NCBI GenBank assembly: GCA_913777325.1
Contig: CAJYSA010000048.1
Span: forward strand, 1-57,814
Origin: an uncultured Sphingomonas sp.
Lineage (GTDB): Bacteria > Pseudomonadota > Alphaproteobacteria > Sphingomonadales > Sphingomonadaceae
Direction of reading: 5' to 3'
DNA: 57,814 nucleotides
The notes under the pieces were generated by a model. The model ran no database searches, had not been told where the DNA came from, and was given only the letters and a program-made list of their open reading frames with translations. The position numbers and the translations under genes are program-made. Each line of letters opens with the position of its first letter. Position 1 is the stretch's first letter. Positions 47,601 to 57,457 of this stretch are shown piece after piece.

Positions 47601-48524
47601 ATGGCCGACAATGATTCCGTCCTCGCCGCCGCCGCCGCCTGGAAGGGCGAGCCGCTGGCGCTCGCCACCGTCGTCTCGACCTGGGGATCGGCGCCGCGCC
47701 CGCGCGGCAGCCACATGCTGGTCCACGCCGACGGACGGTTCGAGGGATCGGTATCGGGCGGATGCGTCGAGGGCGATATCCTCGACACCGCCGCACAGGT
47801 GATCGCGGGGGCGCCGTTCGCGGTGAAGACGTACGGCGTGGCCGATGACAGCGCGTGGCAGGTGGGATTGCCGTGCGGCGGCGAGATTTCGGTGATGGTG
47901 CAGCCGGTGAGCGCCGAAGGGTTCGACCCCGAATTGTTCGACCGGATCGCGGAGGCGCGCGCGGCGGGGCAATCGCTGACCGTCACCACCGACCTCGCCA
48001 CCGGCCATGCCGACCTGCGCCCGCAGGAAACCGGCGAGATGTTCGTCAACCGCTACGACCCGCCGCGCCGCTTGCTGATCGTCGGGGCGGTGCAGATCGC
48101 GCAGAGCCTCGCCGCGCTGGCCGCCACGCTGGGGATCGAGGTGGTGGTGATCGATCCGCGCGGGCGCTTCCTGACCGAGGAGCGCTTTCCGGGCGTCACG
48201 CTCGACGATCGCTGGCCCGACGAGGCGGTGACGGCGTGGAAGCCGGGACGCGCGACCGCGATCGTGACGCTGAGCCACGACATCAAGATCGACGACCCCG
48301 CGCTGATCGCCGCGCTGGCCAGCGACGCGGCCTATGTCGGCGCGCTGGGCAGCCGCCGCAGCCATGCCGCGCGGCGGGAGCGACTGGCGGCATCGGGCGT
48401 TGACCCCGATCAACTCGACCGCATCGACGGCCCGGTGGGCGTGGATATCGGCGCGGTCGGCCCGGCGGAGATCGCATTGTCGATCGCCGCCGCGATGGTG
48501 GGAGCGTTTCATGATCGCCGTTGA
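47601..48524 (+). CDS. XdhC family Mo-cofactor maturation protein
   Basis: 307 residues. N-terminal XdhC/CoxI domain (ATVVSTWGSAPRPRGSHMLV, SVSGGCVEGDIL) and C-terminal XdhC Rossmann domain (RRLLIVGAVQIAQSLAAL, AYVGALGSRRSHAARRERL, GPVGVDIGAVGPAEIALSIA). Such proteins (PaoD, XdhC) bind the sulfurated or dinucleotide form of the cofactor and insert it into the apo-enzyme. Its position after paoABC-like genes fits PaoD. It overlaps the MocA-like gene by 14 nt. Confidence 0.9.
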   Translation: MADNDSVLAAAAAWKGEPLALATVVSTWGSAPRPRGSHMLVHADGRFEGSVSGGCVEGDILDTAAQVIAGAPFAVKTYGVADDSAWQVGLPCGGEISVMVQPVSAEGFDPELFDRIAEARAAGQSLTVTTDLATGHADLRPQETGEMFVNRYDPPRRLLIVGAVQIAQSLAALAATLGIEVVVIDPRGRFLTEERFPGVTLDDRWPDEAVTAWKPGRATAIVTLSHDIKIDDPALIAALASDAAYVGALGSRRSHAARRERLAASGVDPDQLDRIDGPVGVDIGAVGPAEIALSIAAAMVGAFHDRR

Positions 48525-49182
48525 AGATACCGTCCTCGTCCTGCTCGCCGCCGGCCGGTCCGAGCGTTTCGGGCCGGGCAACAAGCTGGAGGAGCAATTC
48601 CTCGCGCGCCCGCTGGGGCTGCACGTCGCGGTGGCGCTGGAGGACATGCCGTTTCGCGAACGGATCGTCGTCGTCGACGGGTGCGCGATCGATTACGGCG
48701 CGCATCATTTCCGCGTGCTTCACAACGGCGCGCCGGACCGCGACATGGCGTCGTCGGTGCGGATGGGCGTGGATTGCGCGCGCGCGCGGGACGCCGCGGC
48801 GGTGCTGATCGCGCTGGCCGACATGCCGCGCGTCACCGCCGCGCATATATATCGCCTGTTCGACGCGGCCAGCGATCTGGACGGCGCGGCGGTGGTCGCC
48901 TCCAGCGACGGCACCACCCCACGCCCGCCGGTGCTGTTCGGGCGCGACCGCTTCGAGGATGTGCTGGCGATCACCGGCGACCAGGGCGCGCGCGACCTGA
49001 TCCAGTCGGGCCGGCACGTGGTGACCAACGCCGCCGAGCTGATCGACGTCGACACGCAGGAAGACCTGCAACGCCTGCGCGAACTGGTGCACGCGCCCGA
49101 GGCGCTGACCCGGCCCGAATCGCACGTGCTGCGCGCCGGCTCCAGCGAGGAACGGCGCGCGGCGTTCGACAGCCTGCTCTGA
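48511..49182 (+). CDS. MocA-like molybdopterin nucleotidyltransferase
   Basis: 223 residues with an NTP-transferase fold: VLVLLAAGRSERFGPGNKLE (the G-x-G-x-x-R-like nucleotide loop), a middle DMASSVRMGVDCARARDAAA and ALADMPRVTAAHI. It most likely adds CMP to the molybdenum cofactor, making the dinucleotide form used by PaoC-type enzymes. Overlap with the xdhC-like gene and GGGAG upstream (48500) support coupled expression. Overall the motif differs from MobA in the region that selects CTP over GTP, but this cannot be verified by eye. Confidence 0.85.
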   Translation: MIAVEDTVLVLLAAGRSERFGPGNKLEEQFLARPLGLHVAVALEDMPFRERIVVVDGCAIDYGAHHFRVLHNGAPDRDMASSVRMGVDCARARDAAAVLIALADMPRVTAAHIYRLFDAASDLDGAAVVASSDGTTPRPPVLFGRDRFEDVLAITGDQGARDLIQSGRHVVTNAAELIDVDTQEDLQRLRELVHAPEALTRPESHVLRAGSSEERRAAFDSLL

Positions 49183-49219
49183 CGGGATCGTCCGGCCACC
49201 CGGGGGTACGATCTTTACC

Positions 49220-49236
49220 AGGACCGGTCCGGTCCT
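49220..49236. promoter_or_regulatory. Hairpin immediately before the diguanylate cyclase start
   Basis: AGGACCG-GTC-CGGTCCT, a perfect 7-bp inverted repeat with a 3-base loop, ending 1 nt before the ATG at 49238. It would cover any ribosome-binding site for that ATG. Alternatively it is the tail of the MocA-like transcript and translation starts at the ATG at 49283. Confidence 0.5.
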
Positions 49237-49237
49237 T

Positions 49238-50167
49238 ATGTTCGCGATCAACAACCTATGCGAACGTGAACGGCCCCGCCCGATGACCAACCCCGGATTG
49301 ACCGTCAGCAAGTCCCTCTTCGAGATGGCGCTCGACTCGCTCCCGGACGGGGTGGTGCTGATCGATGCCGAACGGCGCGTGATCTACAGCAACGCGGCGC
49401 TGATCCGGCAATGGGGCGTGCCCGACGAGATCGCGGCGACCCGCGACGAGCATCTGATGCTGGGCTATGCGTGCCAGCAACTGGTCGACCCCAACGCCTT
49501 TCTGGCGGAGGTCGATCGCGTCACGCCGACCAACGAACCGGTCGAGGACGAGCTGTTGCTGAAGGACGGGCGGATCCTGATGCGGCGCAGCGTGCCGTTC
49601 GAGACAGATGGCGCGTTCGCCGGGCGGCTCTGGGTCTTCTCCGACGTCACCGAGGCGCGGTCCGCGCGGGTCGACCCGCTGTGCGGCATTCCCAATCGTC
49701 GCGCCTATTCGACCGATTTCCCCGCCTTCGCCGAGGCGGCGGATGACGGGCGGATTCGCTCCGTGGGGATCGTCGACGTCGACAATTTCAAGGCGTACAA
49801 CGACCTGTACGGCCATGCCGCCGGCGACTTGGTGCTGCGGCAGATCGGCGCGTTGCTGCGCAAGCGGATGGCGCATGTCGACGATCTGGCGTTCCGCATC
49901 GGCGGCGAGGAATTCCTGCTGGCGTGCCGGGTGGCCGAGGAGGGCGATGCGCTGGCCTTTTTCGAAGCGCTGCGCACCGCGGTCGCGGGGCTGGACCTGC
50001 CGCATGACGGCAACGCGCCGCACGGCAAGGTGACCATCTCCATCGGGGTCGGCACGTTCCGCGACGCGCGCGTCGCCAGCGAGTTGTTCCGCCACGTCGA
50101 TGCCGCGCTGTATCGTGCCAAGCGCGACGGGCGGAACCGTATCGAGCGCGTGGCCGCCAACGGCTGA
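49238..50167 (+). CDS. PAS-GGDEF diguanylate cyclase-like protein
   Basis: 309 residues. A PAS-type sensor occupies about 25-130 (LPDGVVLIDAERRVIYSNAA). A GGDEF domain follows, with the metal-binding GIVDVDNFKAYNDLYGHAAG and the active signature RIGGEEFLLAC. The GGEEF form is catalytically competent, so it can make cyclic di-GMP. The inhibitory RxxD site normally five residues before the signature is not present (HVDD is there), so product inhibition through that site is unlikely. Alternative start at 49283 (MTNPGLTV). No membrane helix, so cytoplasmic. Confidence 0.9.
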   Translation: MFAINNLCERERPRPMTNPGLTVSKSLFEMALDSLPDGVVLIDAERRVIYSNAALIRQWGVPDEIAATRDEHLMLGYACQQLVDPNAFLAEVDRVTPTNEPVEDELLLKDGRILMRRSVPFETDGAFAGRLWVFSDVTEARSARVDPLCGIPNRRAYSTDFPAFAEAADDGRIRSVGIVDVDNFKAYNDLYGHAAGDLVLRQIGALLRKRMAHVDDLAFRIGGEEFLLACRVAEEGDALAFFEALRTAVAGLDLPHDGNAPHGKVTISIGVGTFRDARVASELFRHVDAALYRAKRDGRNRIERVAANG

Positions 50168-50193
50168 TGCCGCCACGCGGATCGTTGGTGGCG

Positions 50194-50215
50194 CCCGGTT
50201 ATTCGTGGCGCCCCG

Positions 50216-50227
<12 letters not shown>
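50194..50227. repeat. 17-bp tandem duplication at a gene end
   Basis: Two adjacent 17-bp units, CCCGGTTATTCGTGGCG and CCCCGTTATTCGTGGCG, differ at one base. The copy nearer the gene encodes the last residues and stop codon of the ABC permease; the second copy is a non-coding duplicate. It looks like recent slippage. Confidence 0.9.
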
Positions 50228-51424
<1,197 letters not shown>

Positions 51425-51431
51425 CCTAAAA

Positions 51432-51617
51432 CCCTCTCCCTTGGACAGGGGAGAGGATAGCGCAGCTTGCGAGCTTGCTCGCTAGCGGAGCTTGGTGAGG
51501 GGTCGAGCGCGCCTGCGGCGCGCGCGGCGCGATGCGCCGCATACCCCTCACCCAACTCCGACTAGGTGGCTGCGCCACCAAGTCTGCGTATCCCTCTCCC
51601 CTTTCAGGGGCGAGGGG
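51432..51617. repeat. Palindromic repeat family D (long copy) inside the exporter operon
   Basis: 186 bp bounded by GC hairpins: CCCTCTCCCTTGGACAGGGG at the left and CCCTCTCCCCTTTCAGGGGC at the right, with internal palindromic segments such as GCGAGCTTGCTCGC and GGTGGCTGCGCCACC. The ATPase stop codon is 12 nt downstream and the permease start is 8 nt upstream on the minus strand, so it separates two operon genes. Confidence 0.85.
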
Positions 51618-51628
51618 AAGAAAGGTGC

Positions 51629-52337
<709 letters not shown>

Positions 52338-52348
<11 letters not shown>

Positions 52349-53711
52349 GCGATCCGCCCTTCGGGCGACCGCCGCCGCGATTGCCCGCGCTGTCGCCGCC
52401 GCCCGCAAGCTGCCCGGTGATGACCTGCTGCCCCGGCTGGAGCGCGCCGCCGGTCACCTCGGTCAACGTGCCGTTGGTGTCGCCGGTCGTCACCTGCACC
52501 GGTTGCGGCGTGCCGTCCGCACCCTTCACGTACAGCGTCTGCGTCGCCCCGCGCCCGATCGTCGCGCTGCGCTCCGCGCGGTTGCGGCGCGGCGGGCCGG
52601 CGAGGATCGCGCCGGTGATCCCGCCGCGCTTGTCGCCGCCCGCGCTCGGCTTGAACCGGAAGGCGGCATTGGGGACGAGCAGCACGTTCCGCTTGTCGGC
52701 GGTGACGATGTCGGCGGTTGCGGTCATGCCGGGACGCAACTGCAACGTCGGGTTGGCGACGGTCAGGTCGGCGGCATAGGATACCACCTGTCCGGTCGTG
52801 CTGGTCGACGCGGTGCTGCCCGAGGACGAGGCGGTGGCGTTGCTGACCGTCAGGTTGGAGCCGAGATCGACGCGGGTGATCGCCGCCGGGAACGTCTTGC
52901 CGGGGAAGGCATCGACGGTGAAGGTCGCCTTCTGCCCGACCCTGACCTCGCCGACGTCCGCCTCGTCGATCGCGACCTCCAGCTTCATGCGGGTCAGATC
53001 CTCCGCGATGACGAACAGCGTCGGCGTGTTGAACGACGCGGCCACCGTCTGCCCGGGATCGACCTGTCGGGCGAGCACCACGCCGTTGACCGGCGAGCGG
53101 ATGATCGCGCGCGCGCGCTGCGTCTGCTGCTGCGACAATTGCGCGCGCGCCGCCGTGACGTTGGCCCGCGCGACGCCCAGCGCGGCCTTCGCCCGCTGCG
53201 CATCGGCCTGCCCGGTCTGCAGCTCGGTCTTCGACGGCACGCGACCGTTCGACAGGCGATACACCTCGGTCAGCCGCGCGAGCTGCGCCTGCGATTCGGC
53301 GAGCGTCGCGCGCGCCTGCGCCACCTGCGCCTCATTGGCGGCGAGCGTCGCCTTGGCGGCGTTGATCTGGTCGTCGATCTGCTCCGGATCGATCAGCGCC
53401 AGCGGCTGCCCGGCGGCGACGCGGTCGTTGACGTCGACCACCACCTTCGTCACCAGCCCCGACAATTGCGAACCGACCGTCACCTGGTTGGTGGGCGCCA
53501 GCTTGCCGGTCGCCGACACCGAGACGGTGAGCCGCCCGCGCGCCGCCGGCGTGGTGGCGTAGCTGACCTTGTCGGGATCGCCGAACACGCAGCGCGACAG
53601 CAGCAGCGCGACCAGCACGACCGCGGCGAGCACCAGCGCCCATTTGCCCCAGCGCCGCCACGCCGGCTGCGGCTTCACCCCCAGGAAGTCGTCGAGATTG
53701 GTATCGGCCAT
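52338..53711 (-). CDS. MacA-like periplasmic adaptor (HlyD/RND type)
   Basis: 457 residues. One N-terminal anchor (GKWALVLAAVVLVALLLSR), a lipoyl-like barrel (GRLTVSVSATGKLAPTNQVT), a long alpha-hairpin coiled coil (NEAQVAQARATLAESQAQLA), a second barrel half (RSPVNGVVLARQVDPGQTV) and a C-terminal membrane-proximal domain (LQLRPGMTATADIVTADKRN). A Gly-rich tail of about 25 residues (GGGDSAGNRGGGRPKGGSRG) ends the protein. The ATG overlaps the outer-membrane gene stop by 1 nt (TGATG). Confidence 0.93.
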
Positions 53712-55210
53712 CAGGGAGTTACCTTGGTGGGGGCAGGCTGGATCAGCGTCGGCGCCGGAGCGGTGCGCGGCGGGGCGGCGGGCACGGTGGCACTGTCCCA
53801 CCCGCCGCCGAGCGCCCCGAACAATTGCACCAGCGCGGTCGCCTCGTCCGCGCGCGCCTGTGCCGCGCTGTTGCGCGAGGTGAGCAGCGTCGCCTCCTGC
53901 TGGCTGAGCGTCGTGAAATCGGTGAGCCCGGTGCGATATTGCTCGCGCGAGAGCAGCGCGGCATTGCCGGCGGCATCGAACGCCACCGCCAGCTCCCGCT
54001 CGCGCCGGTCGGCGGTGTCGAGTGCCACCACCGCATTCTCGACATCCTCCAGCGCGGTCAGCACGACGCCCTTGTAGGCGGCGAGCGCGGCATCGGCGGC
54101 GGCCTCCTGCCCGCGCACCTGGCTGCGCAGCCGACCACCGTTGAAGATCGCCTGCGTCAGCCCGGCGAACAGCCCGCCGGTGACGGTATCGAGCAGCGAG
54201 CCGACCGAATTGGCGCGCGCGTTGATGTTCCCGCTGAACGCGAAATTGGGGTAGAGCGCGGCCTGTGCCACGCCGATCTGCGCGGTGGCGGCGGCCAGCG
54301 CGCGTTCGGCGCCGCGCACGTCGGGGCGCTGCCGCAGCACGTCGGCGGGGATGCCGATGCCCGCCGGGGGCGTGCCGGTGGGGATCGGGCGCACCGTCGC
54401 CAGCAGCGGCTTCAGCGCACCCGGCGCCTGCGCGGTGAGCACGCCCAGCCGCGAGACGGCCGCGTTATATTGCTGCTCCAGCGTCGGGATCGAGGCGGCG
54501 GTCTGCGCGCGCTGTTGCCGGGCCTGTTCCTGATCGAGCGACGACACCAGCCCGGCCTGCAACCGGAAACCGGCGATCTCCAGATTGTCCTCCTGCAACG
54601 CCAAGCTGGCGCGGGCATTGGCGAGCTGCTGCTGATAGAGACGCGCCAGAATGTAGTTGCGCGCCACCTCCTGCTGGACGGTCAGCAGCGTGGCGGCATA
54701 GTCGAACCCCGACGCCTCATATTGCGCGCGGCTGGCCTCCACGGTGCGGCGCACCTCGCCGAACAGCCCGAGCTGATAGGAAGCGCTGCCGCCGAGCGAG
54801 AAGTTGTTGGCGCCCCCGCCGCCGCCGATGTTCTGGACCGTGCCGTCGGGCAGCGTGATCGTCTGCCCGCCGCCGCGCAGCGTTTCGGAACGGCTGTAGC
54901 CGGTGTTGGCGGTGACCGAGGGGAGCAGGTTGGCGCGGCTCTGCACCAGCGCCTCGCGCGCCTGCCGCAGCCGCGCGATCGCCTGCGCGACATCGGTGTT
55001 GGCGGCCGACGCCTGCTCGACCAACTGCCCCAGCACCGGATCGTCGAAGCGGCGCCACCAGCGCGTCAGATCCTCGCGCGTCGGCGCGGCGCGGACCGAA
55101 TAGCCGTCGGGAACCGCCAGCGCGGCGCCCGACGGCGGGCGATAGTCGGGGCCGACGGTGCAGCCCGCCAAACCGAGCCCCACCGTCGTGCAGAGAAGAG
55201 CGCGCCTCAT
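53711..55210 (-). CDS. TolC/NodT-family outer-membrane efflux lipoprotein
   Basis: 499 residues. A lipoprotein signal (RRALLCTTVGLGLAGC, Cys at 16) precedes the start TVGPDYRPPSG, typical of OprM/NodT-type outer-membrane factors. Two OEP repeats make the trimeric channel (LVEQASAANTDVAQAIARLR and GNINARANSVGSLLDTVTGG). It is first in the operon outer-membrane factor, adaptor, ATPase, permease. ATG at 55210 is chosen because the signal sequence starts there. Confidence 0.92.
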   Translation of the reverse strand: MRRALLCTTVGLGLAGCTVGPDYRPPSGAALAVPDGYSVRAAPTREDLTRWWRRFDDPVLGQLVEQASAANTDVAQAIARLRQAREALVQSRANLLPSVTANTGYSRSETLRGGGQTITLPDGTVQNIGGGGGANNFSLGGSASYQLGLFGEVRRTVEASRAQYEASGFDYAATLLTVQQEVARNYILARLYQQQLANARASLALQEDNLEIAGFRLQAGLVSSLDQEQARQQRAQTAASIPTLEQQYNAAVSRLGVLTAQAPGALKPLLATVRPIPTGTPPAGIGIPADVLRQRPDVRGAERALAAATAQIGVAQAALYPNFAFSGNINARANSVGSLLDTVTGGLFAGLTQAIFNGGRLRSQVRGQEAAADAALAAYKGVVLTALEDVENAVVALDTADRRERELAVAFDAAGNAALLSREQYRTGLTDFTTLSQQEATLLTSRNSAAQARADEATALVQLFGALGGGWDSATVPAAPPRTAPAPTLIQPAPTKVTP

Positions 55211-55278
55211 ACCGGGTGCATGAAGCAGCCGGGCGGCGCGCGTCCAGCGCAAATCTGTCGCGATGTGTCGCGAACGCG

Positions 55279-57360
55279 TTATTCCAGTTCCAGAATGACC
55301 TGATCGACCGCCAGGCTGTCGCCCGCCCGTGCCTCCACCGCGGCGACCGTCCCGGCCTTTTCGGCGCGCAGGATGTTTTCCATCTTCATCGCCTCGACCA
55401 CCGCCAGCGCCTGCCCGGCCTCGACCCGGTCGCCCTTGGCGACATCGAGCCGGACGAGCAGCCCGGGCATCGGCGCGATCAGGAACTTCGAAAGATCGGG
55501 CGGCACCTTCTCGATGAGGTGCGCGGCGTAGGGCGCGACATGCGCGGGCAGCACGCGGACCTTGTGCGACGCACCGCGCGCGGTGAGCGTGAAGCCGTCG
55601 CGGCCCTTCCTGATCGCGACGGTCACCGTATCGTCACCCGCCACGCGCGCGCTGCGCGCACCCGGCGTGTAATCGATCGTGACGTCCAGCGCCGCGCCAT
55701 CGACGGTGATCGCACCGTCGCGGACGGTGACCGCATGGTCCTGCCCATCGACGCGCGCCACCCAGTCGGCGGGCGCGGAAAGGACGTGGCCGAGCTGTCC
55801 GTCGACCAGCCGCGCGCGCGTGACCTGCGCCTGCGCCGCCACCGCGCCGACCGCGGCCAGCGTGGCGAGCAGCGCCGGGGTGGCGGGGGCGCCGTGGAAG
55901 CCCTCGGGATATTCCTCGGCGATGAAGCCGGTGGTGATATTCCCCGAGCGGAAGCGCGGATGCTGCATCAGCGCCGACAGGAAGTGCAGGTTCGTCCCCG
56001 GCCCTTCGATCGCGAAATCGTCGAGCGCGGCGACCTGCGCGTCGATCGCGGCCTCGCGCGTCGGCGCCCAGGTGACCAGCTTGGCGATCATCGGATCGTA
56101 GAACATGCTGACCTCGCCCCCCTCGCGCACGCCATCGTCGACGCGGACCCTCACAGGCCCCTCCCCCTCGGGGGAGGGGTTGGGGTGGGGCCTGTCCGCG
56201 CGCCCCGGTCTCGGTGAGACATTCCCCACCCCTAACCCCTCCCCTGAAGGGGAGGGGGATTGTGCCGGCGGCGCATAGCGCACCAGCCGCCCGATGCTCG
56301 GCAGGAAGCCGCGATAGGGATCCTCGGCATAGACCCGGTTCTCGATCGACCAGCCGTCCAGTCGCACGTCATCCTGACCGAACGACAGTTTCTCGCCCGC
56401 CGCGACGCGGATCATCTGTTCGACCAGATCGAGCCCGGTGATCTCCTCGGTCACCGGATGCTCGACCTGCAGCCGGGTGTTCATTTCGAGGAAGTAGAAG
56501 CTCTCGCCGGTCGTATCGGCGCCCGACACGATCAGTTCGACCGTGCCCGCGCTGTAATAGCCCACCGCGCGTGCCAGCGCGACCGCCTGCTCGCCCATCG
56601 CCTTGCGCATCTTCGGCGTCACGAACGGCGACGGCGCTTCCTCGACCACCTTCTGATGGCGGCGCTGGATCGAGCATTCGCGCTCGTTGAGATAGACGAT
56701 GTTGCCGTGCTGGTCGCCGAGCAGCTGGATCTCGATATGGCGCGGGCTCTCGATGAACTTCTCGATGAACACGCGGTCGTCGCCGAACGATGCCAGCCCC
56801 TCGCGCTTGGTCGCCTCGAAGCCGTCGCGGACGTCCTGTTCGCTCCAGGCCAGCCGCATCCCCTTGCCGCCGCCGCCCGCGCTCGCCTTCATCATCACCG
56901 GAAAGCCGATGTCGGCGGCGATCCGCACCGCCTCGTCGGTGTCGGCGATCTCGCCCAGATAGCCGGGGACGACGTTCACGCCCGCCTGCTTGGCGAGCTT
57001 CTTCGACTCGATCTTGTCGCCCATCGCCGCGATCGCGTTCGGCGGCGGGCCGACGAAGGCGATCCCCGCCTCCGCACACGCCTTGGCGAAGCTCTCGCGC
57101 TCGCTGAGGAAGCCGTAGCCGGGATGGATGCAGTCCGCGCCGGTCGCCTTGGCCGCCGCCAGAATCAGCTCCGCCTTCAGATAGCTGTCCGCCGCCGGCG
57201 CCGGCCCCAGCCGTACCGCCTCGTCCGCCATCAGGACATGCGGGCTGCGCGCATCGGCGTCCGAGTAGACAGCGACGGTCGCGATCCCCATCTTCTTGGC
57301 GGTACGGAACACGCGGCACGCGATCTCACCGCGATTGGCGACCAGGATCTTCTTGAACAA
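55279..57360 (-). CDS. pccA: Acetyl/propionyl-CoA carboxylase alpha subunit with in-frame repeat insertion
   Basis: 693 residues: biotin carboxylase (KILVANRGEIACRVFRTAKK, MMKASAGGGGKGMRLAWSE, NTRLQVEHPVTEEITGLDLV), a BT linker domain, and a C-terminal biotin carboxyl carrier with Lys659 in VEAMKMENIL, 34 residues from the end. PccA-type marks are VRVDDGVREGGEVSMFYDPM. Between RYAPPA and that segment lie about 35 extra Pro/Gly/Ser-rich residues (around 368-403) encoded by a family D repeat at 56154-56258. The frame stays open. bioB follows upstream on the same strand. Confidence 0.93.
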   Translation of the reverse strand: MFKKILVANRGEIACRVFRTAKKMGIATVAVYSDADARSPHVLMADEAVRLGPAPAADSYLKAELILAAAKATGADCIHPGYGFLSERESFAKACAEAGIAFVGPPPNAIAAMGDKIESKKLAKQAGVNVVPGYLGEIADTDEAVRIAADIGFPVMMKASAGGGGKGMRLAWSEQDVRDGFEATKREGLASFGDDRVFIEKFIESPRHIEIQLLGDQHGNIVYLNERECSIQRRHQKVVEEAPSPFVTPKMRKAMGEQAVALARAVGYYSAGTVELIVSGADTTGESFYFLEMNTRLQVEHPVTEEITGLDLVEQMIRVAAGEKLSFGQDDVRLDGWSIENRVYAEDPYRGFLPSIGRLVRYAPPAQSPSPSGEGLGVGNVSPRPGRADRPHPNPSPEGEGPVRVRVDDGVREGGEVSMFYDPMIAKLVTWAPTREAAIDAQVAALDDFAIEGPGTNLHFLSALMQHPRFRSGNITTGFIAEEYPEGFHGAPATPALLATLAAVGAVAAQAQVTRARLVDGQLGHVLSAPADWVARVDGQDHAVTVRDGAITVDGAALDVTIDYTPGARSARVAGDDTVTVAIRKGRDGFTLTARGASHKVRVLPAHVAPYAAHLIEKVPPDLSKFLIAPMPGLLVRLDVAKGDRVEAGQALAVVEAMKMENILRAEKAGTVAAVEARAGDSLAVDQVILELE
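56154..56258. repeat. Family D palindromic element inserted in pccA
   Basis: 105 bp (exactly 35 codons) made of two inverted GC-rich hairpin arms: CAGGCCCCTCCCCCTCGGGG at the left and its near complement, CCCCACCCCTAACCCCTCCC, at the right. The left arm is closed by CAGGCCCC with GGGGCCTG. The encoded peptide is rich in Pro, Ser and Gly. Related in type to the element at 51432. Confidence 0.88.
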
Positions 57361-57383
57361 CGGCCTCTCCCAGTTCTTTTGTT

Positions 57384-57454
57384 GTCACCCCGGCGAAGGC
57401 CGGGGTCCAGTTACGACCGGCCCGATGCTGGACCCCGGCCTTCGCCGGGGTGAC
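57384..57454. repeat. Palindromic repeat family B, copy 4
   Basis: 71 bp with arms GTCACCCCGGCGAAGGCCGG and CCGGCCTTCGCCGGGGTGAC, an almost perfect inverted pair. It occupies most of the space between the pccA start and the bioB stop (4 nt away). Confidence 0.92.
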
Positions 57455-57457
57455 GGA

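Noticed and set aside
44971-47796. Very long open frame antisense to paoB-paoC (941 codons)
   Set aside because: It is Arg/His-rich, has no recognisable domain and lies fully opposite genes with clear family motifs. It is a by-product of GC-rich third positions.
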